DNA of 64,000 nt from Gorsachius magnificus (Eukaryota; Chordata; Aves; Pelecaniformes; Ardeidae). Shown piece after piece: positions 36,061 to 49,800 of this stretch (positions within the stretch are counted from its first letter, which is position 1; every line of letters starts with the position of its first letter). The DNA is taken from positions 60,030,599 to 60,094,598 of the forward strand of contig CM067084.1 of assembly GCA_034008185.1 (NCBI GenBank), read 5' to 3'. The translations under genes were made by a program, and so were the position numbers. A model generated the notes under the pieces. That model was given only the letters and a program-made list of their open reading frames with translations. It was not told where the DNA came from and did no database searches.

Positions 36061-36418
36061 ATCATAGAATCATAGAATAGAATCATAGAATCATAGAATC
36101 ACCTTGGTTGGAAAAGACCTTTAAGATCATCGAGTCCAACCATTAACCTAGCACTGCCATCCCACCACTAAACCATGTCCCTAAGCACCTCATCTATCCT
36201 TCTTTTAAATACCTCCAGGGATGGGGACTCCACCACCTCCCTGGGCAGCCCATTCCAGAGCCTGACAACCCTCTAGGTGAAGAAGTTTTTCCTAATGTCT
36301 AGCCTAAACCTGCCCTGGCGCAGCTTCAAGCCATTCCCCCTCGTCCTATCGTCTGTTACCAGGGAGAAGAGGCCGACCCCCGCCTCACCACAGCCTCCTT
36401 TCAGGTAGTTGTAGAGGA
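36061..36418 (-). mobile_element. CR1 LINE 3'-end fragment, well preserved
   Basis: It begins with a repeated ATCATAGA tail and continues ACCTTGGTTGGAAAAGACCTTTAAGATCATCGAGTCCAACC through CCTCCTTTCAGGTAGTTGTAGAGG. The wording is regular and almost free of obvious decay compared with the copies at 18388 and 57654, so it is probably a younger subfamily. It is 5'-truncated with no coding sequence. Confidence 0.95.
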
Positions 36419-36484
36419 TAGAATCATAGAATCACCTCGGTTGGAAAAGACCTTTAAGATCATCGAGTCCAACCGTTAACCTAT
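36419..36484 (-). mobile_element. Second CR1 tail, directly abutting the first
   Basis: A new AGAATCATAGAATCACCTCGG start follows the truncated end of the previous copy at once and continues only to TCCAACCGTTAACCT. It is the same subfamily in the same orientation, with about 66 bp present. Confidence 0.9.
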
Positions 36485-38789
36485 TAACAATATTAAATAT
36501 CTTGCCATGAACTATAGGGCACATAAGAACATAGTAAATGCTTATTTGTACTCTGATTTGAAGAAATAGTTGGAAAATTTTTTCACTTTCAGTTATTTAA
36601 GAGTATTGTGGCAGCGTTCACCCAGAGACCAGCTCCTGTGAACACAGGTGTGTAGCTACTCAGAAGTGAAAATCTAACCACAATAAATTTAGAGCAGATG
36701 TAAACAAAAGATCTCAACCTGTTTCTCAGACACTAACATGTACAAATTCAGTATTCTTCTTAGGGCTTAGCAACTTCCAGAAAAGCTTTAAGTAATGGAA
36801 ACGGTGGACCAGGGAATTCATAGGACCCTGGTTACCCTGGTAATACCCAATTACTGATTTACCTGAGCTATCTCATTATGTACCTATAGGCAATCAATTA
36901 AAGGACAAGAAAAAGTCAAGATTTGAATAACAAGTCTTGCTTTAGAAATATGATTGACATTTGAATTCAGTAAATAATATAGTTGCATGTTGATGAGACT
37001 AAAATAACTAATTTGATGATAAGCAAGCAAGAAAGATTAGACTCTCATAACCAAACATTACCTTACAAAGCATACACAGAGTTAACCTTAGTTTCATATT
37101 TCCTTACTCTTTATCCTGGAAATTTTAATACTATTTTGGGACTCAGGAGAAATAGAAGGCATGGATTTCTTTTCTTTTCTGATATAACAGTTATTTAGGG
37201 GACAGCTATTTGCTTGTTCAGTCTTCCACACACTAACTGACCTCATTCTGGTACAAACTGATGATAAAGTGCTATAAAAGCTATCTGTCTGAAAAAAAAA
37301 AATAAAAAAAATCTTTTGTACATCAGCTGCACTAAATGTCTGATTATTGAGAAAGATAGTCTTTGTGGAAGATCATCACTGTTAACAGCAGGGATGCAGA
37401 GAGATAATTCAAAGATATTAAGCCTATACTGAGTCCGTCAGTGTCCCTGAAATTTGATAAATTGCTATATCTAGAGAAATCCTATAGTATTTGCTGCAAC
37501 TATTATTTAACATTGTGTATATATAATATACAGTTCTTTAGATATGAAACCAACAATAAGAGGTAATGCAGTTTATCAGATTTTGCAGATTTCTGTTCTC
37601 AGATGTTAAAAAAAAAACAAACCAAAATCCAAAGCAACTCTCAATCAGGTCAATATTTGATAACACTAGCAATTATCCTACTTTATTCCCTAGAAGCAAC
37701 CCAGCTAAAACCCATCTGTCCATCTTTGGATTGACATTGTGCTCATCCAGTATAATTATAATTGCAATTTAAGAACAGATTACTCAAATCACAAGCCACA
37801 TGTCAGACTAGAGGTATGCACCTTTTGCATAGCTTGCTGAAAGCTCTGGGTCTTTCTCCCATTTGGTTAGCTGGGACACCATAATATGTATAATTGACAA
37901 AACTGAAAGAAAAGAAGCTTTTGTGATGCTATTATCAGCTTTTCTCACAGCACTTCAGGATCACATATGCCATTGTTTTTTGTACAATATGTTACACTAT
38001 ACAGTTATATCCTATCATGCAATAGTATAACTCTGCAAAAATAAAGTTATTAATGTCAGTGTGAAAGTTGAGGAATCAGTAGTTCATGTTAAGTATTGCC
38101 AGTGTAAAACTGAATATTTACTGCATATATTTTTCTCCTTAGCGACTTCTTACATTATGCATTAGTTGTGCCTTAAAATAATATGAAATAATTTATCTGA
38201 TCCTACAGGAAATATATCCTGCTGTATTTAATTTTCAGTTTTTACTTAATTTTGAAGTAGATTTACAAAACTCGTTTGAAGAACAGGTGCTTATCTATAT
38301 AAAATGTTTCACAGTGATTTTATCAAACTCCAGTCAGTGCAAAAACACTTCTCTTTCAAAGTCAGGGGCTCAATTGCATCATCATGAAAATGAATGTTGA
38401 GATGATGGTGTATCTGTGGTATATGCTTTTTCCCAACTACAGGATCTTTTTTATTCAAATGCTGTCAAACATATATCAAGTAAGGAAGGTTGAGCCTTGA
38501 CCAATTGGGTAGAAACACGTTCAAGTGGGAAAATACTTTGAATTTGTGCTTGCCTAGTCATCCTTTTTATTTGCTTAATTACTTATTTAATATTGAAGCT
38601 TGACTGTGATAAAAATCATGTAAGTTCACTTTCTCTTCCTTTTGAAAGGAGAGTAACACCAGCATAAATTCCTGGAGAGGAATAAAAGCGCCCAAATTTC
38701 AGGAAAAAAAAAAATCAGATATTGTTGGAATATGCGTGGTTTGATGTATTGAACTGTATGGTGTGCAGGTGTCCAGGTGCTGGCAGTGG
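36485..38789. other. Unique AT-rich sequence, no gene seen
   Basis: No transposon or exon was recognised. Small open frames (36983-37198, 37566-37772) show no domain. Confidence 0.55.
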
Positions 38790-38928
38790 GAGACTGCAGT
38801 GGCAGCCTCTGTGAGAAGAGGCCAGGGCTGCCCTGTGACAAACAGTCCTAGTTACAGCCGGCTCCAGCCGGCTCCGACAGACCCACCATAAGGCACGGCT
38901 GAGCCCCTCAGCCAAGCTGAATGAATCA
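38790..38928 (+). mobile_element. Probable retroviral LTR fragment
   Basis: The GC-rich sequence GGCAGCCTCTGTGAGAAGAGGCC, then CAGCCGGCTCCAGCCGGCTCC and GACCCACCATAAGGCACGGCTGAGCCCCTCAGC, resembles the sense-strand U3 start of the family at 28268-29221. There the minus strand gives AGAGCCAATGCCAGATGGTTCC, GACCCGCTGCTGGCCAAGG and CTGAGCCCATCAGC. It contains a local CAGCCGGCTC duplication. It is truncated by, or abuts, the CR1 at 38929. Confidence 0.5.
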
Positions 38929-40135
38929 ATCATAGAATAGAATCATAGAATACCAGGTTGGAAGAGAGCTCAAGTATCATCTGGTCCAACCTTTCTAGGC
39001 AAGAGCACAGTCTAGACAAGATGGCCCAGCACCCTGTCCAGCTGAGCCTTAGAAGTGTCCAGTGTAGAGGAGTCAACCACATCCCCTGGGAGATTATTCC
39101 AACAGTTGACTGTTCTTATTGTGAAAAATTTTCTTCTTATGTCCAATTGGAATCTTCCCAAGAGCAACTTGTGTCCATTCCCCCCTTGTCCTCTCCATGT
39201 GACTCCTTGTAAAAAGGAGTCTGCCATCTTCTTTGTAACTACCCTTTAAGTACTGGTACATGGTGATGAGATCACCTCTAAGCCTCCTTTTCTCAAGGCT
39301 GAACAAACCCAGTTCTTTCAGCCTATCCTTGTACGGCAGGCTTTAGTCCTTTGATCATCTTGGTGGCCCTTCTCTGAGCCCCCTCCAGCCTGTCCACATC
39401 TTTTTTGTATATCGGGGACCAGAACTGCACACAGTATTCCAGGTGTGGCCTGATAAGTTCCAAGTGGGATAATGACTTCTTTATCTCTGCTGGTGATGCC
39501 CTTTTTGATGCAACCCAGCATCCTATTGGCCTTCTTGGCCACATCAGCACACTGTTCACCAAGACCCCCAGGTCCCTTTCTACAGAGCTGTTCTCCAGCC
39601 AGCTGGATCCCAGCCTGTGCTGCACTCCTGGATTAGTTTTCCCAGGTGCAAGACCTTACACTTGCCTGTTCTTTTTAGCCCATTCTCCCAGCCTATCCAG
39701 ATCTTCCTGCAGGGTGGCTCTCCCTTCTGGAGTGTCTACTTCCCCATTCCATTTGTTGTCATCTGCAAACTTTATCAGGCTACACTTGATCCTGTCAAGG
39801 ACAAGGGGCAATGGGCACAAACTGAAGCATAAGAGATTTCAATTGAATATGAGAAAGTACTTTGAGGGTGACAGAGCACTAGAACAGGCTGCTCAGGGGG
39901 CTTGTGGAGTCTCCTTCCTTGGAGATATTCAAAACCCACCTGTATGCTGTCCTGTGCAACCTGCTCTAGGTGAACCTGCTTTAGCAGGAGGGTTGGACTA
40001 GATGATCTCCTGAGGTCCCTTCCAACCCTTGCCATTCTGTGATTCTGTGATTCTGTAATCCAGATCACTTATGAAAATATTGAAAAACGTATTGATCCCT
40101 GGGGGACGCCACTCATTATGGGTTGCCAGTTTGAA
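38929..40135 (-). mobile_element. CR1 LINE (antisense), interrupted by a nested CR1
   Basis: It starts with the reversed tail and GGTTGGAAGAGAGCTCAAGTATCATC and extends through the 3' region into the reverse-transcriptase part of ORF2. The minus strand shows decayed ORF2 translation at 39323-39625 ([16 protein letters not shown] ... [13 protein letters not shown]). At 39796 the text breaks off at CTTGATCCTGTC and resumes after 40057 with AATCCAGATCACTTATG ... TTGATCCCTGGGGGACGCCACTC. Bird CR1 runs through this junction without a break, so 39797-40057 is a later insertion. Stops and frameshifts abolish coding. Confidence 0.9.
39797..40057 (+). mobile_element. CR1 LINE 3' end (sense) nested in antisense CR1
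   Basis: It is a sense copy from AGGACAAGGGGCAATGGGC to GCCATTCTGTGATTCTGTGATTCTGT. It closely follows the 3' part of the copy at 24372-25121 (same phrases GAACCTGCTTTAGCAGGAG and TTGGACTAGATGATCTC), so both belong to one subfamily. Its insertion into the antisense CR1 shows that this subfamily was active later than the host copy. Confidence 0.92.
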
Positions 40136-43100
40136 AAAGAGCTATTTACAAAATTAGTATCTAATTTAATTCCCTGTAATCTAATTTTTATATCACCTTA
40201 GTATTACCATGTTAATAACAGTGTATACTTAGTAAAGGTACTGTCCTTTTTACACAGAAGTAGCTGATAGATATTTTCTATGTTCTTTGGTTTTTTCCTT
40301 CATACTCAGATAAAAAGTAACTCTTCACAAAAGAGTTTTGTGTTGTCCTTTGTAAACTTCATCTGAAATGCAAATATTATAGCCTGACCCATTTCTATGT
40401 AAATCTCAACTTTAATCAGTATCTAATTAGATTTCTAGTTTCATTGTAGAAACAAAAGAAGTAGTGAAAAAGGGACAAAGTACCCCCTTCAAAAAAAGAA
40501 GGAAAAAAGAATTAATAAATTAATTCTATAGTCATTAGAGGGGGAAAAAAGAGATTAATAGTAATTGTATAGGTTATTAAAATCCTATTTGTGTTTTCTT
40601 GGTTTTCCCATATATAAAGCAAACTTGTTCTTCTGTGAGATTGAGAAGACCAGTATGTCAGGAGTTGCATTATCTTCAAGCATGTTAATGTCCTAATTTG
40701 TTCATAAAGATTTATGAGAGTTGTGCATTATTAATGTATCAAAGAGATTCCTATGCAATCAGAAATATATCTAAGATACATATTTAAAGGAAGGAAAAGA
40801 AAAGAGGTATTTAGATTTTTTTGATGTTCACCATTTCTAAGAATTAATTGACATTTACTAAACACAGTTTGATGAGTACAAGCATTTGATGCCTAAAATT
40901 CATGACTGCACTCACACCAGGGTCTTGATTCTGAAGAATACCTACACCTGTAGATGTACTTGTGTGATTCACTCTCCCCCCAACCAGTTTTATGTTTTGG
41001 AGTGTAAACCTGATCCTATGGTTAATGCCATGGCATCCGGAGTTCTTGTTTTACATGTAAGAGTAACAACTGTAACTCTTCTAATTCAACTGAACAAAAA
41101 AATTTTCATTTTTAGAAGAACACTGTACTTCTTTTACCTACTTTTTTAGGATTTAAGCTGGATGCAGGAGAAACTGCAAAGAATGGAGCAGGAAGAAGTA
41201 GTCTCAGAAGCTCAGAGTTTGTCTCTCTCTTCCACCATAAGCTAGAAGACTACTTCTTTTGCAAACTGGAGGCCTCCTCTTTCAAAAGCCACACCTCTGT
41301 TTTCATGTACTTCCTCACAATGGTCTAAGTAACAACTGAGAAAATCTTTGAGGCAGGGAAAATGATCCTCTTTTAACAAAAAAAAAAAAAAAAGAATCTT
41401 GAGTTTGAGCTTTTTCTTAAAATATAAAACCACGTGAAAAAGATTACCACTGGGACTTGCGTATTCTGTTTTCCCCAAAACAGCTAAGAACTAGGTTAAT
41501 GGGCTAGTCTAGGCTTTAAATTTATGGACAGAAGGGAGCACTAGCTTGAAGGCAATGATGAGTTATTTGGAAAGAGTGAAATCCCTCATGAGAAATCTGA
41601 TTGGACAGATATGTTATACATTTGAAGGCAAAGTGTTATCATAAGATTTTTCTTGAGAAAGTATAAAAATTAGAAGATTTGGAGGTAAGAAGCAGAAAAC
41701 TGGAAACAAAAATGAGGACAGACAAGAACTGAAGATGATTAGAGGTTTTTTTTGAAAAGATACAAGGGAGATTGTTTAATAAAATCCATGGGGAAGATAA
41801 GAGCATTGAAGGAATAGGAACAAACAACAAAATGGGACGTATCTGTGAAACTGTTGGTCTTGTTGGCATGATACTTTGATCTCAGAAGAAGTTAGTTACA
41901 GGTGGCAAATCTGAAAGAAGGAATAGGTTCACAAGGTCATTTGGGTTAGGCATTTTGTAACTGAGAAAATCTGAGCCTTGAGTTAATATTTAAAGACCAA
42001 ACTCTGACATCTATCAAAAGTCTAACCCATATAACATTGCTGATGTTGAATCTGATTTATCAAAAGAAAGAATTTGACCCAAGATAGTTCTTAAAGATAT
42101 TGTGTATAAAAAAGGTGTGTGTATAAAATGGTGTATGAAGCCAAATGCCCAGCTGATATTAAATCATGACAACTTTTTTCATCAACACTATTTTAGGCTT
42201 GTGGGGATTTTATTCTATTCAATAATCAAAATGTGGCACATTAAAAAATAAAATTTGTCCAATTATTCTAATACAACCCCTAAATAGGAACTTTCCATTA
42301 ATATAGCCAGAACATCTCGGTACTCCTTTGCTTTAGGTCTTTTTTTGTTTTGTCTTATATATTTTCACCTTCACACCTTTATTTTACAGGCATCACATGC
42401 CGTGGTGCCATTTTGTCCAGGTCCTAGCCATTTGTTAGACTGCCCAGTAGTAAATTCTCTGATTAGAATAAATTGGAGGGAGAAGAAAATATTAAAAAAA
42501 ATAAATTTAAAGATGATGTAGATATTGCTGCTTTATGCATTTTACCAATGGTTTGAATTGTAGAAGTACACCTTTTAGAAATACATAAACCCTGTAAACA
42601 TTCTTTCTCTCTCTCTTGCATTGTGCGAAAGTGAGAACATGTGATTACTTGTTCTACATTAAAGAAATGTCATAATAATATATTATTGTGTAAGTATTAT
42701 TGAATGAGATCAATGTGCATTAATTTTTAGTTTATATAGTTAATTTGGATCTTACAATTTCATTAATATATTTATTTATATTAAAAATATAAAGTTAACA
42801 TTACAGTCAGTCAGGTGTTTTAACTAAAATTTTATCAGAACTTCAAATTTGAGGTGTAGAATGAAATAATGAGTTCTGAAAAGCAGTAGTCACCCAATTC
42901 AGGATATTCTCTTTTGTTTACACTGGGGTCCTCATGTGCTCCTCTGGGCCTTTTCTCTAAGCATGCAACTTAATTTCCTTCAGTTAGAACATCTAGACAT
43001 GCACAGTAGAAATTGCTTTGGAAAAGAGCCTGTCTGCAATTCAAAAGGAATGTCTAGTGAGATCTGAGAGCTTTGTGGTCTGGATGAAAAGCTCCATGGA

Positions 43101-46100
43101 GTACAGGGAATCATCTCTGAAATGCAGTTTGTTCCTTGATTTTTATTTGCTCCTGGAAAAAGAATCATTAGCTATTTTATCTACCTTGAACAATCGGAAT
43201 TTTTTTATCTGCCTATCCTCTAAAGCTGTGTCTACCTCTCATATACTATTTTTACATTACCTAACTGTACACACACCTTCTGCTTCCTGAATAAGGACAT
43301 CTTTGTTCTAGCATGGCTGAATATGTTATGCTCTCTGATGATCTGCATTTCTAAAAGAAACATGCCCCCCCATGCCCCCCCATGTTCTTATTCTATTTCT
43401 CTGACTAAAACAACAGCAAAGAATTGCCTCTGCATTTAGTAAAGGAGGGATGAATACACATCCTTTCATTCCTGCTTTCTTTAACCAGTAAAACTGAAGG
43501 AAAATTATGAATAGAACTTGAATAAAATAGAAATCTTACTGAAGAGTTACATGGGTGGGTGCTTTCTGCAGAGACACGAGTTTATTGATAACACTGTGAT
43601 ATGAAATAAAAGAAAAAATGAAAGACACTACAAAAATACATCACAGTAGACTGATAATCAATAACAACATAAATAAAAATGTAACAGCTAGACCTGCTAT
43701 AGAATTTACCATGTTGTTGCTACTTATATGTTGAACATATAGCAGAAGAAAGCTTTTAGAAATCAACAAATACTGAACAAGTACAAAGTGACTAGATGTC
43801 ACTGAGTTCATCTGCCTCCATTTTTAGGCAATCATGCAGTACATTTTTAATTCAGAATGGTTTGGAAATGAATGCTTTCTCTTTCACCACATACTACTAA
43901 ACGTTTCTCGATAACCCTATGGAAAACACCAAACATTTTCCCTAGAAAAAAAATTCGAAAGTCACACCTATAATGTGATCCATGAGGAGAGTAGAAAAGA
44001 TCAAGGCATTAACAAAATCTCAGTTCACCTGTATAAAATCCTAAGAATCACATCAACTGAGGATTTGACCCTGAAGTCTAATTATATTTTGTGCCTTATA
44101 ATTATTTTTAAAGTGTTCTGCACCTTTTGTAAAATAGTGGAGAGGTTGGAACACTTTACTTGAGGGACTTCAGTTTTTGGTCATCTCTAACTTTAGACTG
44201 CTTTAACCCCTAACATAAAATAAGTTCTGTAAAAGGCTTGTTCAGGTGCTCTTGTCCATTACTCTGATACAGTCTTAAAATCTTCCTGAGTATCGCTAGC
44301 CATTGAAATACACTATCATGAGGCTTACAATATTAATTCTCAAACCTGCCCATGAAAATTCCTGTGGAAACTGCTGGTGTTATTTTGGTAACTTCCAGAT
44401 AGCTGGAATTGTAACAAAACTGGTAAGTTATATGGTAAATTTTGTTAAGGACTTCATCAAAGCTCTGCTGAGCCTGCAGAAAATACCAACAAACTTCACT
44501 ATTCATCCCCTGATGTTCTAACATACAAACTAGCCCTAGCTCTAATCAGAGACCAGCCTACATATGACTATTTGGCCTTAGCTTTACTTCCAATAAATCC
44601 ACATGATTAAAATAAATGTAAATATATTTCCCCAAACCTCATTGTTAATCAAATCTAATCTTTAACATAAACTAGAGATACCTGTTAAAAAGCAACTAAA
44701 TCTTAAATCATTGTTACCTTCTGGTACCAGCCTTAATTGTAGCTCTTTTCAAGCCTTGGTAAAGCCTAAAGAAGGGTTAAACTGAAGCCTAGCTTAACCA
44801 CCCTCACAAATCCAAAAATAAATCTTAAATTTTTTCATCTTCTTGGTACCTTAGGTACATAATGTTATCATAACACAGGATTCATCCTAACTTCTTAGCC
44901 TTATCTATTCATAAAACAATCAGTATTTAACTTTTCTTCTCCTCATCTATCTGAAACCAGGCATAATGCTAGAGACTGCAAGTGGTATGTTCGAATTTAA
45001 CATTCTTCTCACTCCTCTTCTTCAATGCCACACACTCTATTTACTGGACTTTCTCCTGCATTTTTTACCAATGTTGCTTAACTGCTGCATCCAGAGGACT
45101 GTGAACCTCTGCAGCCTTACACCTACTGGAGATCTGAGAAGAATCCTGATCTTAGGTGAGAAAAAAGAAGTAATCTTAATTGCTGCTCACACCTCGTGTG
45201 TTTCATCTGAGACATGCCCTCCACATCCCTAACTTCCTCCTAATTTTTCCTGCTTCCTAAAAGAAAGACTCCAAACTTATGTTTTCCTGTTCTGTCAGTC
45301 TCTTAATGAACATCACCTCAACCTCATGTGCCATACCTCCCCTCATTCCAGTCCTTCAGCTTGGTCCAATCCCATACCTACAATCTGAAATAGTGTTGCT
45401 AGATAGCCAAGCTGTTTTTGTGAAGACTAAGTACAAGAATAAGTGGCTTCTGCCACCAAAATACTGAATGATGGTAAGTTTCCACATAGAACTTCCTGCA
45501 TTATTGCTTTGTAGAATTCTGTAGAAAAGTTAATTCACGTGATGCATAGTACCTTACATTTGTGGAAGGTGTCTGCTCCCATTTTGCCATTCTAGGCTTA
45601 TGATTTTCTAAAATCAGTTTTCCAGTATCCTGAAAAGCACTACCACAGTCTAGGCAAACCCAAAGAAATTTCTAAAGTATTATCTGAGTTTAATTTAACG
45701 CAACCTTATTAGTCTTAAGTTTAGATACACTGACTAGATTAGTCATCTGGTATCCATCTAGAAACAGACAAAGGCACTCTAGCTATCTGAGATCCTTATT
45801 TTAGGATGCAATGAAGGCATTCACACTAATTCAGCTGTTCTACACTATCACAATTAAGGAAATGTTTCCACAGACTGTTTTGCTGCCTGAGGTTCCAAGT
45901 AATCTTTAGCTGGTCAATAGTAACAGCAGGTAACGTCTTCAAACTTTCTTGTTAAGAAAAGATATCTCTCTACTGAAAAGCAAATCTCTTCTGTGGTTCA
46001 CAAATATAAAGAACGAATGTTTTCCAGGTATGTCGTTTAGTTCAGAATGAAGGATCTATGAACAATTTTCAACATGTGAATGACTATACTTCAGAGGGAT

Positions 46101-46235
46101 GTTAGAAGCCCCAGACTTGGACATTGATTTACAATTAAAGTCAGTCAAAGGAAGGAGATCTTAGAATTCGGGATAAATGCAACCTAAAGCAAAGTTATTC
46201 ATCACTAAGAGTCTAGATAAGGATCAGTCTGTTCC
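40136..46235. other. Long unique AT-rich stretch, no gene seen
   Basis: This is about 6.1 kb without a recognised repeat or exon. Frames at 40886-41149, 43018-43290, 44966-45232 and others have no domain or splice context. A small 10-bp duplication (CATGCCCCCC twice, then CATG) lies at 43361-43384. Confidence 0.55.
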
Positions 46236-46825
46236 GTAGTAATTTTGTCTGGGATAGAGTAAATTTTCTTTGTAGTAGCTAGTATGAGGCTATGTTTGTA
46301 TTTGTGCTGGAAACAGTGTTGATAACACAGAGATGTTTTCATTACTGCTGAGCAGCGCTTACACCGAGTCAAGGCTTTTCAGATTCTCAACCCACCCCAC
46401 CAGCAAGGAGGCTGGGGAGGCACAAGAAGTTGAGAGGGGACACAGCTGGGACACCTGACCTCAACTGACCAAAGGGATATTCCGTACCATATGACATCAT
46501 GCTTAGCTTATAAAGCTGGGAGAAGAACAAGAAAAGGGGAGATGTTCAGAGTAATGGTGTTTTGTCTTCCAAAGCAATCATTATGCGTGATGGAGCCCTG
46601 CTTTCCTGGAGATGGCTGAACATCTGCCTGATTATGAGAATTAGTGAATGAATTCCTAGTTTTTCTTTGCTTGCACATGTGGCTTTTGCTTTCCCTATTA
46701 AACTGTCTTTATCTCAACCCATCACTTTTCTCAGTTTTACTCTTCTGATTCTCTCCCTCATCCCACCATGGGGGAGTGTGCGAGTGGCTCTCTGGTGCTT
46801 AGTTGCCAGCTGGGGTTAAACCACA
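46236..46825 (+). mobile_element. Solo LTR, ERVL-like, subtype B
   Basis: The left end is degenerate (GTAGTAATTTTGTCTGGGATAGAG) and the right end is GCTTAGTTGCCAGCTGGGGTTAAACCACA. The U3 carries CCGTACCATATGACATCATGC followed by a TATA box, TATAAA at 46509-46514. An ATTAAA polyadenylation signal is at 46697-46702, about 190 bp downstream. This order (CRE-like site, TATA box, polyadenylation signal) is what a retroviral promoter-LTR shows. It is solo, with no interior. The central segment places it with 31730 and 52725. Confidence 0.92.
46509..46514 (+). promoter_or_regulatory. LTR TATA box
   Basis: TATAAA lies within GCTTATAAAGCTGGG in the LTR U3, just downstream of a CRE-like ATGACATCAT. 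The antisense copy at 52725 keeps a related CATAAAAGCTGGG. It marks where the retroviral transcript would have started. Present activity is unknown. Confidence 0.6.
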
Positions 46826-49800
46826 AGTACTAGAAAGGATAAACTTGCTCTTTATATAAGGCTTTCTTTTCCAATTTACCTTAAATACTCTGTTTTTGCT
46901 ATGCTGATGTTGACAAATCTGGGCTTGTTTAATTTGGAAGCACCATTCAGAACTGCTGCAAAATGTCTTACTCCAGTGCTCTGGACTATATCTGCCCTGT
47001 TCTAATGGTTTAGGTATTCACAAGAAACAAGAAAAACTCAGACTAATAGTTAACTTTTTTTAAAATTCTTGTAGCACATTTGAGGTGGAGAGCAGAAACT
47101 GTTAATGATCCAGGCAACGACCACTAGTTGGCTATAGCTACGGAGAAAGTTGAAGAAAATGGCCTGGGGAGACATGACATGACAAATAAGGCTATCGGTG
47201 GTTTATCCCAACCATCTAAGTTAGAAAACAATTAACAGTGAAAAAATAGATCCTTGTGGGTTGCACCCCTTGCATGGATTTCTGACACTGTACAGAAGTG
47301 GAATTGTTGTATGTAGAGACTGGGCCAGGATCCAGACATGTCAAGTGGTTCATCTAAACTGGACCGGTGGCACAGGGACAGGGACCTAGACTACTATGAG
47401 TCTGAAGTGTGTGAGTGTTGTAGAATAGAAATCACAGAATAGTAACCTTAGCATAAAAACCTCAGAATAAAAATTGCTATCCACCTGCTTTTCCTGTTCT
47501 GTCTAGTAACTAAATTTTATGTCTTGCTATACCCGTCTCACTTCATAATGGAATTTTATGTGTCAGTAGTGGGAGCAATGAACACCACCTTTAAATTCCC
47601 CCATGACACACCCATTATCTGAAAAAAATATTCCTTGTAAAAAGTAGAAATTTGAGCCCTAACACTGAATAAAAAACCTTCCAGATGATAAGGGTCAAAA
47701 CATACCCCTGGAACTCTAAAAGTATACTAATGAAAGAAGTATGCACTATAGGTCTTAAAATTTCTGTTCATTGAGGGTTATACTGTACTTCTGCTCAAGC
47801 TATTTCTGGATCTTTGCTGGAGTTAGAAAAAAAGAAAATTTATGTTCCAACATAGGAACATATTGGAAGGAAGATAACACCTAAACATAATAGAACTAGC
47901 AGTAAACTGTTCAAATGTTCAGCTAAACAGAGACAGAAAAATTACAGATAAAGAGGATGCAACATGAGAAAATATATTTGCAGTGTAATAAACAGAAGAA
48001 AATTGTTGAGTTTCAAAACCGATCTTCTCAAAGAGAACGTTAGGTATGTTTAATATAACAGCAAAAAAATTTTCCAACATCCTTACCCTGGCATTCTTCA
48101 CATTTAAAAATAAAGAAGCTTAGAGAAGTCTTCCTTGTCCCACATTTGCATGGCATTTTCTCATAGAAATTAGATTATACACTAGCTTGAAGTAAATTCA
48201 TGCAGTTAATACATTTATCTTTAAAGGCCCAGATGGTCAATTTAGTATTTAAAGTACAGTTTTAAAATTTAAATTTTAAATTAATTTCAGTCACCATTAT
48301 TTGTGTTTTTATGCCTTGTAAATATTATTTTAAATGTAAAATAAGTGATATTGAAGTTCATTATATATATATTTGAAAACAAAAAAATCCCCAAACTGTA
48401 TATTGGGTTCTATCCTTCATGTTTATTTCTTCTCTCTGCCTCTTGTAAATTTTTGGACACTGTGCCTTGCAATCAATCTTTAACATCTTTATTTATTTGG
48501 TACAAGACAGTATGTCAATCTTGTATCTTTCCATTTGCTTGATTTTTTTTATTTTTAAAGAAGGAAGAAGGGAGAGGTGTCTGTCTCTCAGCACCATTAT
48601 GATTTTTTTATTCTTTCTTATTAACCTTGTTGAAATTGTTTTACCCCAACAATGCTTCTCAAAAAAAATGTGTCTATTTAATGAGCAGTTTTCAGTATGT
48701 ACAAGCAAACAGACAAGCTTAGCCATAATAAAGGGTGTTATATGAGCACTGGATAAGTAATTTGACATGAATAAGAGCTTATTTAAGCACCATGATTTTA
48801 AGGGAACATTTTGAACTTCACAGAATAAAAGTTTTTAAAGTATACCATTAAGATCACAATCTTGCTACGTATTTTTGCTTTTTTGTTTACTTACTTCCCA
48901 AAATTTGACCTTGGTGGTTTTCTTTGGGCTTCATTCCAAGAGACTCTGACTGTATTGAGTTTTCCTTGTTCTGGCAGCCAAATGAATGGGACATGGAGAG
49001 GAAAGAGAATTGTGTTCCAAATGGGTGTGCTTTTTCTCTAAGAGAAAAATGAAGAGCTCATAAGTAAAAGAAAGGCAGAACACAAAGTTAATTTGTTTTG
49101 TCCTTTAAAAGGAAAACAAAATGGATTAGAAATGCATTTTAAATAAATGCCTCTGCTTCTGGCCCTTCTTTAGTCCCTCCCAATATCCTGCCGCAGAAAT
49201 CATCCATGTCCCTTTGAACCTCTGAGGAACTTCTTTGCCCTGAACTTTTAGTCAGGTTATCACAGCCACAGTCCTTCAGGACAAGTAAGGGAACATGAAA
49301 TTCCTTCTGGAGCTCATAGGTGCATCTGAGAGGCTCCATAATTATCCAGAAGGGCCTGCCTCTTCGCGTGACTGCTTATCACTGCATCTGCAGTACTCCC
49401 AGGCCAGGCATTTTTAGTAGAACTTCTCAGAATTTTGAAGAATTCAGGAAGTCAATCGTTTCAAACAAACTCCCTTATATAAAAGAAGGCATACAAATTA
49501 CTGAATGATAGGACATCAAATATCCATAGTTTGTAAATGGTGTAAATGAAGCCAAATGATATAAACACCTGACTTCTTGCTAACTTCACTTCAAGGGAAG
49601 ACTACTAAAGGGAACGTATCAGAGATCATACTGAAACAAGCATGAAGAAATAGCATAGAAAAGACAAATCTTTTAAACTAATATAATAAACAAGTACTTT
49701 GAAAGAAAATATACTTTAATTATTTCCTTGTAAGGCAAACAAAATGCAACACAGTTTTCAGAAATATCATTGCTCTTGGATTCACTCTGTTGTTTTAAAG

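Noticed and set aside
39405..40001. 198-codon plus frame, the longest in the window
   Set aside because: It crosses the boundary between an antisense CR1 and the nested sense CR1 and reads neither in a coding frame throughout.
47425..47455. CR1-like words (GTAGAATAGAAATCACAGAATAG)
   Set aside because: The match to the CR1 tail is too short and no GGTTGGAAGGGACC-type sequence adjoins it.
49139..49339. 66-codon minus frame with mixed composition
   Set aside because: No domain, no initiation or splice context, and no neighbour to support it.
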